This document shows, one piece after another, positions 1 through 7,394 of a stretch of 16,111 bases of DNA; position 1 is the first letter of the stretch; each line of letters starts with the position of its first letter. Position numbers and translations under genes: made by a program. Under the pieces are notes generated by a model, which worked only from the letters and a program-made list of their open reading frames with translations, ran no database searches and had not been told where the DNA came from. This DNA is from JBHIBA01 sp046758845 (GTDB taxonomy: Bacteria; UBA8248; JACPRG01; G963555815): assembly GCA_046758845.1 (NCBI GenBank), contig JBHIBA010000076.1, forward strand, positions 1-16,111, given 5' to 3'.

Positions 1-1
1 C

Positions 2-100
2 GGAGATAATGACGACTTTTCAGACCACATAATTAAAGCTATCCTGCGCCGTTTCGGTATAGAAGAATCCGAATTTTTCAAGCCTAAGAAATCAAAATAG
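2..100 (+). CDS. C-terminal end of an unrecognised protein (partial)
   Basis: An open frame enters from the left edge and ends at TAG 98-100, giving 32 residues that finish ...EESEFFKPKKSK. The tail is charged, with a Lys-rich end, and is preceded by a short amphipathic-looking stretch (HIIKAILRRFGI). I do not recognise the family. The codons are clearly more AT-rich than those of every other gene here, which could mean a transferred gene or just a poorly conserved tail. It converges on hemQ. The gap 101-272 holds no supported gene; a weak inverted repeat (6-bp arms at 185-190 and 200-205) has no T-run on either side. Confidence 0.4.
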   Translation, partial: GDNDDFSDHIIKAILRRFGIEESEFFKPKKSK

Positions 101-272
101 ACCACTGCCGGAATGCGCGTTCTCCCAAAGCGGCAGCGGAAGTCGCGGCGCAGCCATCGGCGGTTCCTCCAGGAGGCGGGCTCAGCCCTCGTGAGGTCTG
201 AGGGCCCCGGATGGCGGACCATTTCGAACTCCGCCGTCCATGAGGCTTGCCCCGAAAAGACAGGCGGGCGGT

Positions 273-1124
273 CTAGTCGCTGGTTCTCAGGGGAGGCACC
301 CGGCCGCACAAGAGCCTGGGCAGCTCCTCCGGCGAGAATCGAAGGCCGATGCAGAAAGGGCCGAATTCCGCGTACAGGGCGCTCGCTTCGTCGAAGCGCA
401 TCTCGTGGATCAGCTTCTTGAACACCAACGGGTCTCGGGCGAAAAGGTACACGCCCCACTCCCAGTCATCGAAGCCGATGCTGCCCGTGATGACCTGGGT
501 GACCCGTCCGGTATATTTCCTTCCGATCATGCCGTGGTCGCGCATCAGGCGCTGGCGCTTTTCCATGGGGACCTGGTACCAGTTCACCGCTTCGCCCCGC
601 CGTTTGTTCATCGGATAGAAGCAGAGATAGCGATCTCGGGGCATGAGCAGATAGAGACGGCTTTGGACGCGATCTTTCTGCCCGGCCATCTCGGCCTCCC
701 ACCTTTCCTTCCATTCCTCGCTGTCCGGTTCCAGACCCTCGGCCAGAAACCGCTCGTGGAGCTTGGCCGTCATTTCATACATCCCGAGCTCAACGAACGA
801 AAGGTAGGAATCGACCTCCGAGAGATGATCGGCCAGGGAGAGCTTGCGGAAGCCAAGTTCCGCCTGATTCAGTTCCTCGAAGGTGGGACGAAAGTGGAGC
901 AGCAAAAGGTCGCCCTTGTGTCCCAAGAGACTGAAAGCGCCGCTTTCCCCCTCAGGGGGTTTGGAGATTCGTTCCAGATAGCCGGCGGCTTCGGACGTCG
1001 CCCGGGTCCGCTCCCCCTCCGATAACCGGTTCCAGGAGGACCATTGGATGTGGAAGACTTGGTGCAAGACGGCCCACCCTTCCAGGGTTTCCGGGACGAT
1101 GGCCGGTTTTCCCGGTTCACTCAC
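273..1124 (-). CDS. hemQ: Coproheme decarboxylase HemQ (chlorite dismutase-like family)
   Basis: HemQ removes CO2 from two propionates of coproheme III, using peroxide, to give heme b. It is the last step of the coproporphyrin-dependent pathway and acts in the cytosol. I chose GTG at 1122-1124 (283 aa). It overlaps the stop of the upstream glycosyltransferase in GTGAGTGA, and GGGGAG lies 8 nt before it. A longer frame opens at 1175 but would overlap that gene by 59 bases. Key residues keep the spacing of S. aureus HemQ: Tyr170 (Y145 there), Lys174 (K149), Trp182 (W157), heme-ligand His197 (H172) and Gln210 (Q185). Gln where true chlorite dismutases carry Arg supports decarboxylase rather than chlorite-degrading activity. 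The C-terminal block KYTGRVTQVITGS through EMRFDEAS is strongly family-like. It is the last gene of the minus-strand cluster; no other heme gene is in view. Confidence 0.93.
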   Translation of the reverse strand: MSEPGKPAIVPETLEGWAVLHQVFHIQWSSWNRLSEGERTRATSEAAGYLERISKPPEGESGAFSLLGHKGDLLLLHFRPTFEELNQAELGFRKLSLADHLSEVDSYLSFVELGMYEMTAKLHERFLAEGLEPDSEEWKERWEAEMAGQKDRVQSRLYLLMPRDRYLCFYPMNKRRGEAVNWYQVPMEKRQRLMRDHGMIGRKYTGRVTQVITGSIGFDDWEWGVYLFARDPLVFKKLIHEMRFDEASALYAEFGPFCIGLRFSPEELPRLLCGRVPPLRTSD

Positions 1125-2172
1125 GGACGGCGCTCCCCATCCGCTCCTTCGCGCGATTCCGCCGCGCTTGGACATCTTCCGGCGGCTCGCGGAGGACGTA
1201 AATGGGTTTGTTCATCGAGCCGTAATAGACGCGGGCGATCAGCTCTCCCAGGAGCCCCATCATGAGAAGCTGAAGCCCCACGACGATCAAGAGGACGCCC
1301 AGGACGAACAGGGGACGCCCGCCGATGTCCACGCCGGAGCTGAGCTTCAGAACGCTCAGATAGAGGGAAATCGCCATTCCCGCCAGGACGGAGACCATCC
1401 CCACCGCCCCAAAGAACCGGATAGGGCTGGCCGAGTAACTCAGAAAGAACTTGACGACCAAAAGGTCCAATAGGACCCGGAAGATTCGAGACGTCGAATA
1501 TTTCGATTGTCCGCGGATCCGGGGCCGATGGTTCACCTCGATCTCGGACATGCGCGTCCCCATCCAGGAAGCCACGGCGGGTACGAATCGGTGAAGGTCG
1601 CCCCAGAGTTCCACGTTTTTCACCACTTCCCGGCGGTAGGCCTTGAGGGTGCAACCGTAGTCTCGCAGGTGCACCCCGGTAATCGAGGAAATCAGCCGGT
1701 TGGCCAACCGGGAGGGGAGACGGCGCGTCCAGAAGGTGTCCTTCCGATCTTTCCGCCAACCGCTCACGATGTCGTACTCTTTCATCTCATCCAACAACCG
1801 AGGGATGTCGGCGGGATCGTTCTGACGGTCGGCATCCATGGTGACGACGACCTCGCCCCTCGCATGATCGAAGGCGGCCGCCAGGGCCGCGGTCTGGCCG
1901 AAGTTCCTTCGGAGATGGAGGACGACAGTGGTGGGGTCTCCCCGCTGGATCTCGTCGAGAACGTCCCCGCTGCCATCCGTGCTGCCGTCGTCCACATAAA
2001 GGATTTCGTACGAAATGCCGAGGGGCTCGATGGCGCACAGGAGCTCCTCGTGCAGAGGACGGAGGTTTTCCCGCTCGTTGTAAACCGGCAGGACGACGGA
2101 GAGATCAAGCCTCTCCGCCCTTCTTTCCCGGCTGATTTCCTGTTTCCCTTCGCTCAGTTTGGCAAAGCTCAA
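1117..2172 (-). CDS. GT2 polyprenyl-phosphate sugar transferase (DPMS/GtrB/ArnC-like)
   Basis: This is a GT-A fold glycosyltransferase that probably transfers a sugar from a nucleotide-sugar to undecaprenyl phosphate on the inner face of the cytoplasmic membrane. The start is inferred as TTG at 2170-2172 (351 aa). TTG shares bases with the TGA of the upstream gene (TTGA), and GGAG lies 7 nt before it. A longer frame to 2343 lies entirely inside the upstream gene. Visible features are the opening strand LSVVLPVYNE, VDDGSTD at about 61-67, the metal-binding DAD at 113-115, and GQSKYS before the membrane part. Two hydrophobic segments follow at about 252-274 and 287-311, the usual GtrB/ArnC/DPM arrangement. 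The donor sugar cannot be read from sequence. The downstream hemQ start overlaps its stop by 8 bases. Confidence 0.9.
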   Translation of the reverse strand: MSFAKLSEGKQEISRERRAERLDLSVVLPVYNERENLRPLHEELLCAIEPLGISYEILYVDDGSTDGSGDVLDEIQRGDPTTVVLHLRRNFGQTAALAAAFDHARGEVVVTMDADRQNDPADIPRLLDEMKEYDIVSGWRKDRKDTFWTRRLPSRLANRLISSITGVHLRDYGCTLKAYRREVVKNVELWGDLHRFVPAVASWMGTRMSEIEVNHRPRIRGQSKYSTSRIFRVLLDLLVVKFFLSYSASPIRFFGAVGMVSVLAGMAISLYLSVLKLSSGVDIGGRPLFVLGVLLIVVGLQLLMMGLLGELIARVYYGSMNKPIYVLREPPEDVQARRNRAKERMGSAVRE

Positions 2173-4274
2173 AGCGCCTTCTCCGAACCCTTCCCACCGC
2201 TCGCCGGGGGACCGGTATAGTCGTGGAGACGGAAGAGGGTGACGGAGCGGATCACCCCGGACCTTCGCCGCCTCACCAGGAAAAGGTCTTCCCGCTGCCA
2301 GGAGCGGAACACGGGCCGTATGGATTTCGGCGGCTCCGTCCACTCGCCCACCAGCACCAGGAGCGCCCTGCGTCCTTTCAGGCCCCCCGGAAGCATGAGG
2401 GGGGAAGCGTGGGCACTCACAACACGGACCCTCGACCCCGCGGGTGTCCCATGGGGTCTGGCGTAAAAGGACAGCTCCGCCGCTGTCCCGTGGTCGTCCG
2501 TGAGGACAATTGTCCCTCCTCCCATCTCCTTCAGGCTTTCACTCACGCGCTCGCCCAGGCTCCGCCAGCCCATGATCTGCGCGGCTGGGTCCTGTTTCGG
2601 AAATATCTTTACATCGAGCACCTCCAACAACCTGATATTCAGAATCAACGTAGTCTGTAGGACGCCCATTAGCAACACAAGACCCACGACCTTGGCCAGA
2701 CGAAGGCTCTGGCGACTCCCCCGCCTCAGGATTTCGGTGGCTGCACCCACCGTGGCCATCCAGGCGGGAATCCAACCTGCTGCCGCCCAATGGGGTTCTA
2801 CGCCCCCCACCCAGCTCACCGCAAAGAAGGCAATGGCGAAGATCAAGGTAAAGCAAACAAAATTCGAATACTCCCCTCCCCGGTCCCGTAGTGACCGCCG
2901 CGCCCCCCAAAAGACACCCCAGATGAGAAAGGCCAGCAGGAGGGGTCCCAGGTGGATCAGATGCCAGTTCAAGAACCCCATGAGCCCCCCGGTTTTGGCC
3001 TCAGCGGAAGGGCCGGTCCACGGACTTTCGCCCGCGACCCAGGGCGAGGCCCCAAGAATGAGCGCCAGGGCAAATCCGAGGTAGGGCGCCGGGCGTTTAA
3101 GCCATTGCCTTGCACGAGAGGACAAAACCAGGAAAAGTCCGCTGAGGGGAACGAGGAGGGCGCCGGCCACGCCCGTTCGGATGGCCAGACCCGCGCAAAG
3201 ACCCCAGGCCCCCCACATCCAAGGGCTCCGGACCGCCGGTCCCGATGACGACAAATCCATGGCCGCCAGGGCCCCCGTCCAGAACAACAGGGACAGGGTG
3301 ACCGCAATCAGGTGTGCGCCGCCGATGCCGAACACGGGGGCCGCCAACAGTCCAATCCCCGCAAGTGCCCCCGCCCACCGGGACCACGGAAAGGCCCTCT
3401 TGGCCCAAACGAAGAGAAGGATGCTCGTCAGAAGCGAGGCGACGAGCGCCCCCACCCGCACCCCCAGCTCGGTGTCGCCGAACCACTTTGCGCCGATCCA
3501 GCCCAATCCCTCGGCCGGACTCGCGAAGAGCCACCCCCACCCGCTGACGAAACGAGCCCGGTCCCAATACACCGCTTCCTCGGGCATTAGGTCCGCCCAG
3601 CCAACGTACCACAACCTGATCGCCGTCGCTGCGGCCAGGACGGTCCAGAAAACCAAGGTGGGCCGGCCGACCTCCGCCGATTCGAGGTTCAAGACTCTGT
3701 CGGCCAGGGGAATCCTGCGGGAAAGACCCTCCTGTGCGGCCTCCAGCCTGGGGCGAATCGCGCGGACGAGGAAGGCGGCGACGAAGATACCCAGGACCAC
3801 CCCCACTATCACATCCGAGGGGTAGTGCTTTCCGTCGGTCACCCGGGAAAGGGCCACCAGGGCGACGGGCGGCAGGGAAAGGAGAAAGGAGGGCCGATAG
3901 AACAACCCAAGGACCGTCGCCTGGGCGAAGGAGTTGGCGGCATGCCCGGACGGCATAGCGAAGCTCTGTGTGCATCCGCCGACCAATCGAACGCCTTCCA
4001 AAGCGTGACAGGGCCTCAGGCGGCCGATAAGCGGTTTCAGGGCGGCCGATACGATGAGTTCTGTCAGGGCCAGGGTCAGCAGGGCCGTGAGAACGTACGT
4101 CCTTCCCCGTTGACCTCCCAGCACCGCCAGGAGCAGGAAGGCGAGCGCGATGGGGGCAACCCAGAGATTCGAGCGCGCCAGCACGGAAAGCGTTGCCGAC
4201 ACCCACTCCGGCCAGTCGATGGCGTTGAGGACGCGGAAGGATTTGACATCCAGGGACAGGAGGGCGGAGAACAC
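2169..4274 (-). CDS. Fused PAP2-type lipid phosphatase and GT39/ArnT-like glycosyltransferase
   Basis: One 701-residue polytopic membrane protein holds two enzyme types. Residues 1-175 are a PAP2 (type 2 phosphatidic acid phosphatase) domain with all three signature blocks: K80-x6-R87-P, PSGH at 108-111, and S143-R144-x5-H150-x3-D154. Residues from about 205 to 600 resemble GT39/PMT_2 transferases. They include an early acidic loop (LMPEEAVYWDRA, 229-240) matching the catalytic D/E region, many membrane helices, and an HWAAAGWIPAW block. The last 100 residues look soluble. PAP2 enzymes act on isoprenoid or glycerolipid phosphates; GT39 enzymes use polyprenyl-phosphate sugars made by GT2 partners such as the next gene, with which it shares TTGA. 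The start is GTG at 4272-4274 with no convincing ribosome site, so the N-terminus is uncertain. The substrate is unknown (lipid A, glycan or protein). Confidence 0.86.
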   Translation of the reverse strand: MFSALLSLDVKSFRVLNAIDWPEWVSATLSVLARSNLWVAPIALAFLLLAVLGGQRGRTYVLTALLTLALTELIVSAALKPLIGRLRPCHALEGVRLVGGCTQSFAMPSGHAANSFAQATVLGLFYRPSFLLSLPPVALVALSRVTDGKHYPSDVIVGVVLGIFVAAFLVRAIRPRLEAAQEGLSRRIPLADRVLNLESAEVGRPTLVFWTVLAAATAIRLWYVGWADLMPEEAVYWDRARFVSGWGWLFASPAEGLGWIGAKWFGDTELGVRVGALVASLLTSILLFVWAKRAFPWSRWAGALAGIGLLAAPVFGIGGAHLIAVTLSLLFWTGALAAMDLSSSGPAVRSPWMWGAWGLCAGLAIRTGVAGALLVPLSGLFLVLSSRARQWLKRPAPYLGFALALILGASPWVAGESPWTGPSAEAKTGGLMGFLNWHLIHLGPLLLAFLIWGVFWGARRSLRDRGGEYSNFVCFTLIFAIAFFAVSWVGGVEPHWAAAGWIPAWMATVGAATEILRRGSRQSLRLAKVVGLVLLMGVLQTTLILNIRLLEVLDVKIFPKQDPAAQIMGWRSLGERVSESLKEMGGGTIVLTDDHGTAAELSFYARPHGTPAGSRVRVVSAHASPLMLPGGLKGRRALLVLVGEWTEPPKSIRPVFRSWQREDLFLVRRRRSGVIRSVTLFRLHDYTGPPASGGKGSEKAL

Positions 4275-4276
4275 GT

Positions 4277-4417
4277 TCAGCAGGTGGTCCCCGAGTCCCC
4301 CGCAATGGGGGAAGCCAACCGAGGTCGGGGGAAGGAGCCGGTCGAGTCAGGATTCTCAGGGCAGAATGGGCCGGAAAACCAGGGTTTCGGGCAGGTGGAC
4401 CAATGGGACAGCTTCAT
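4277..4417 (-). CDS. Possible 46-residue leader ORF between gpsA and the PAP2-GT39 gene
   Basis: The 150-base gap after gpsA holds ATG 4415-4417 preceded by GAGG with a 5-nt spacer, and the frame ends at TGA 4277-4279, only 2 nt before the GTG of the PAP2-GT39 gene. The product (MKLSHWSTCPKPWFSGPF...) is rich in Pro and Ser and matches nothing I know. The downstream GTG lacks its own clear ribosome site, so ribosomes ending here could re-initiate on it. It may equally be chance. Confidence 0.22.
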   Translation of the reverse strand: MKLSHWSTCPKPWFSGPFCPENPDSTGSFPRPRLASPIAGDSGTTC

Positions 4418-4424
4418 CTTTTCC

Positions 4425-5432
4425 TCATGCGAACTCTTCGCGGAGTTCGCGATTCATCAGCTCTTGCAAGGCCAACCGGGGACCGCGCCCCTCGAACAGG
4501 ACGCGGTAGGTTTGCTCGATGATCGGCAGCTCGACCCCTTCTCTTTCCCCAAGCCGTTTCGCGGCCTTGGTGGTCTCCACGCCCTCGGCCACCATCTTCA
4601 TTCCCGCCAGGATGTCCTGAAGCTTCTCCCCTCTTCCCAGCCGGAGGCCGACCGTCCGGTTGCGGCTCAGCTCCCCGGTGCTGGTGAGGACGAGGTCGCC
4701 GAATCCCGTCAGCCCCCAGAAGGTCCGGGCATCGGCCCCCATGGCCACGCCGAGGCGGGTGATCTCGGCCATCCCCCGGACGAGCAGGGCCGCGCGAGCG
4801 CTGAACCCGAGACCCAGGCCGTCAGAGATCCCCGCTGTCAGGGCGATGACGTTCTTCAGGGCGCCGCCGAGCTCCACGCCCAATACATCTTCCCCCGTGT
4901 AAATCCGGAGGGAAGGACCGGAGAACAGGAGCTGAATCCAGCGAACGGCCCCACAGTCCTCCGAGGCGGCAACGGCGGCGCTCGGAAGTCCGGCGCTGAC
5001 CTCCTTGGCGAAGGTCGGACCCGAGAGAACGCTCAGGCGCAGGCCCTTCTCTTCTCCCACCGTTTCCCGGATTACCTGCGTCATCGTGCAAAGGGAATCC
5101 GTCTCAATCCCCTTGGTGACGCTGATGACGATGGCCCCGGAGGGAACCGCGGGGGCCAGGTGTTCCCAGAGCCTTCTGACGGCCTGTGAAGGGGAGGCGG
5201 ACACGATGGCCTCAGCGCCATCCACTGAGGCCCTCAGATCGTTCGTCGGGGCGATCCGGTCGCTCAAGCGGACGCCGGGAAGGAACACCGGATTTTCCCT
5301 TTGCCGCTCGATGTCCTCCCGGACCTCCGGTTCAAAGGCCCAGAGGCTGACCGCGTGTCCCCGTTGAGCCAGGAGCTGGGCGAGCGTCGTCCCCCAACTT
5401 CCCGCCCCGATTACGGCGATTCGCTCTTTCAT
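4425..5432 (-). CDS. gpsA: NAD(P)-dependent glycerol-3-phosphate dehydrogenase GpsA
   Basis: GpsA reduces dihydroxyacetone phosphate to sn-glycerol-3-phosphate, the backbone for phospholipid synthesis, in the cytosol. The protein has 335 aa, normal for the family. It shows the N-terminal Rossmann motif G9-A-G-S-W-G14, the SVTKGIE block with Lys107, SGPTFAKEV at 138-145, the catalytic Lys193 in GGALKNVIA, the GFGDL block at 243-247 and SRNR at 256-259. The start is ATG 5430-5432; an adjacent in-frame ATG at 5433-5435 is possible, and AAGGA sits very close to both. A longer open frame running to 5909 lies within rtcB and is not coding. It follows rtcB by 41 bases and precedes the envelope glycosylation genes, consistent with a lipid supply role. 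Confidence 0.95.
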   Translation of the reverse strand: MKERIAVIGAGSWGTTLAQLLAQRGHAVSLWAFEPEVREDIERQRENPVFLPGVRLSDRIAPTNDLRASVDGAEAIVSASPSQAVRRLWEHLAPAVPSGAIVISVTKGIETDSLCTMTQVIRETVGEEKGLRLSVLSGPTFAKEVSAGLPSAAVAASEDCGAVRWIQLLFSGPSLRIYTGEDVLGVELGGALKNVIALTAGISDGLGLGFSARAALLVRGMAEITRLGVAMGADARTFWGLTGFGDLVLTSTGELSRNRTVGLRLGRGEKLQDILAGMKMVAEGVETTKAAKRLGEREGVELPIIEQTYRVLFEGRGPRLALQELMNRELREEFA

Positions 5433-5473
5433 CATTCCTTGGGCGTCGGTTTTGCGGTGCAGGTTGTCTTTTT

Positions 5474-6955
5474 CTAGCCCTTGATGCATCCGATAGGCGT
5501 CAGGCGAGCGACCTTCTTGGCGATACCGGCTGCGTGCACCACGTCCACCACATCTGCCACGTCTTTGTAGGCCTCGGGCATCTCCTCGGCCACGGTGGCC
5601 CGGCCCGTAGCCATGACGATGACCCCCCGGTCTTCCATCTCTCGGTGAAGGGCGCGTCCGCGCGCGGCCTTCTTGGCTGCGTGACGGCTCATGCGGCGTC
5701 CCGCACCGTGACAGGTGCTGCCGAAGCATTCCCCCATGGCCCCGTCCGTTCCCGCCAGGACGAAGGATTGCCGCCCCATGTCCCCGGGGATCAGCACAGG
5801 TTGGCCGGAGTCGCGGTAGTCGGCCGGGATCTCCTCGTGCCCTGGGGGAAACGCCCGCGTGGCCCCCTTGCGGTGGACGGCCACGCTGCGCCGCTTCCCG
5901 TCCACCCAATGTTCTTCCAGCTTCACGATGTTGTGGGCCACGTCATAGAGGGTGATCATGCCCAGTTCGCGGGGGGAGATGTTGAGAGCCTCGAGGAAGG
6001 CGTCTTCCACCTGGCCCCGGATGCACTGGCGGTTGGCCCATGCGAAGTTGGCCGCGCACCGCATGGCCCCCAGGTAGGAGCGTCCCTCTGGAGAGTCCAA
6101 GGGGGCGCAGGCGAGCTGGCGGTCCGGAAGTCGGATCCCGTATCGGACCATGGCCTTCTCCATGATGGCCAGGAAGTCGGTGCAGACCTGATGGCCAAAC
6201 CCCCGGGAGCCGGTGTGGATCATCACCGCCACCCCGCCGGGGGACAGACCGTAGGCGTCGGCGATCCGGGGGTCGAAAATCTCCTTCACGACCTGGATCT
6301 CGGCGAAGTGGTTGCCGGAGCCGAGCGTGCCGAGCTGCCGGCGTCCCCGGTCAAAGGCATGGTGGCTCACCTCTTCCGGTGCGGCGCCGGGAAGTCCCCC
6401 CCCGGATTCGACGTGAGGCAAGTCGGCCGAGGAGCCGAATCCCTTCTCGACCGCCCATTTCGCCCCCCGGGTGAGCAAGGCGGACTTGTCAGCATCGGTG
6501 AGGCGGAGGTCGCTGCGGGAACCGACGCCCGCCGGGATCCGATGGAACATGGCCGTCACGATGGCCCGGATCTTGTCCTGAACCTCTTCGATGTGGAGGT
6601 TGGTCCTCAGCAGGCGCACGCCGCAATTGATGTCGAACCCCACTGCCCCGGGGCTGACGACCCCCTCCTGTTGGGGATCGGTGGCGATGACACCCCCGAT
6701 GGGAAGGCCGTAACCGAAGTGGATGTCCGGCATGGCGATGGAGGCCATCACGATTCCGGGAAACGTCGCGCCGTTGGCGACCTGCTCCAGACATTCATCC
6801 TGGCGAATGTCCCGAAGCAGGCGTTCGCTGGCGTAGACGAGGCCCGGAACCCGCATCCCCGGCTTGTAATCCTTGGGGATCTGGTAGCGGTACTCATCGA
6901 CTTTGACGATGGGCACGCTCACGGCGGTGCTCTGTTTCCCACCCCGATCAGACAT
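5474..6955 (-). CDS. rtcB: RNA-splicing ligase RtcB
   Basis: RtcB joins RNA 2',3'-cyclic phosphate or 3'-phosphate ends to 5'-OH ends, using GTP and Mn2+ through a covalent RtcB-GMP intermediate. In bacteria it is linked to RNA repair. The product is 493 aa, typical of the family. Metal- and GMP-site residues are all visible: D108, N110 and C111 in GFDINCGVR, H216 in GSGNHF, H247 in HTGSRG, H341 in YDVAHN, and the predicted guanylated H416 in STCHGAGRR. The start is ATG 6953-6955, which overlaps the archease stop by 8 bases in ATGTCTGA. No RtcR/RtcA regulator is nearby, unlike the E. coli arrangement; expression seems to follow the cluster promoter. Confidence 0.96.
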   Translation of the reverse strand: MSDRGGKQSTAVSVPIVKVDEYRYQIPKDYKPGMRVPGLVYASERLLRDIRQDECLEQVANGATFPGIVMASIAMPDIHFGYGLPIGGVIATDPQQEGVVSPGAVGFDINCGVRLLRTNLHIEEVQDKIRAIVTAMFHRIPAGVGSRSDLRLTDADKSALLTRGAKWAVEKGFGSSADLPHVESGGGLPGAAPEEVSHHAFDRGRRQLGTLGSGNHFAEIQVVKEIFDPRIADAYGLSPGGVAVMIHTGSRGFGHQVCTDFLAIMEKAMVRYGIRLPDRQLACAPLDSPEGRSYLGAMRCAANFAWANRQCIRGQVEDAFLEALNISPRELGMITLYDVAHNIVKLEEHWVDGKRRSVAVHRKGATRAFPPGHEEIPADYRDSGQPVLIPGDMGRQSFVLAGTDGAMGECFGSTCHGAGRRMSRHAAKKAARGRALHREMEDRGVIVMATGRATVAEEMPEAYKDVADVVDVVHAAGIAKKVARLTPIGCIKG

Positions 6956-7382
6956 CCACGATGACGTACGCACGCCACCCGCCGGGCCCCTGGGCCACCT
7001 TCAGGCGGTGCAAGGTGACGGCTTTGACTTCCAGGCCCAGGGCGTGGCGCTTCCGGTCCTCGACCTCCCCGATCAACCGGCCTTCGATCTCGCTGTCCGT
7101 CAATCGATCAATTTGCACGTCACTCGCCAGAAAGCAATGGATCTCATGGAGATAGATCAACTCGTTCAGCCAGCGGACGAAGAGGTCTTCTGCGTTCTCG
7201 CCTTCCACCCGGCAGGGAAGAGTTTCACGCGGCTCGACGGTTTGCACGTCGCACATCACGCTGAACAGCCCGCGGCCCGCTTCCCGGAAGATGTCCTCTT
7301 TCTCTCTTCCCCAGGCCTCGATGGCTAGATCGGCCGTCGTTGGGCTGAGCTGATAACCCGCGGCCTTCGACTCCTCCCCCAT
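6948..7382 (-). CDS. Archease (RtcB activator)
   Basis: Archease speeds RtcB guanylation and allows multiple turnover. The 144-aa protein matches the family along its length: the TADLAIEAWG opening, GRGLFSVM at 37-43, DLFVRWLNELIYL at 66-78, GEVEDRKRH at 105-113, VKAVTLHRL at 119-127, and a terminal VIVDV. The metal-binding acids expected near the two ends are present as Asp18 (TAD) and Asp143. The His usually before TAD (HTAD) is Thr here. The ATG at 7380-7382 lies 12 nt after the stop of the TonB-like gene, with a weak GGGA upstream. Its reading frame overlaps the rtcB start by 8 bases, so the two partners are translationally coupled. Confidence 0.92.
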   Translation of the reverse strand: MGEESKAAGYQLSPTTADLAIEAWGREKEDIFREAGRGLFSVMCDVQTVEPRETLPCRVEGENAEDLFVRWLNELIYLHEIHCFLASDVQIDRLTDSEIEGRLIGEVEDRKRHALGLEVKAVTLHRLKVAQGPGGWRAYVIVDV

Positions 7383-7394
7383 GCCGGAGTTTCC

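Noticed and set aside
3825..5189. Long + strand frame opposite gpsA and the PAP2-GT39 gene
   Set aside because: It crosses two well-supported minus-strand genes, is rich in Gly, Gln and Pro, and has no recognisable domain.
5534..6964. Long + strand frame opposite rtcB
   Set aside because: It is the antisense shadow of rtcB, full of His, Gly and Val from mirrored codons.
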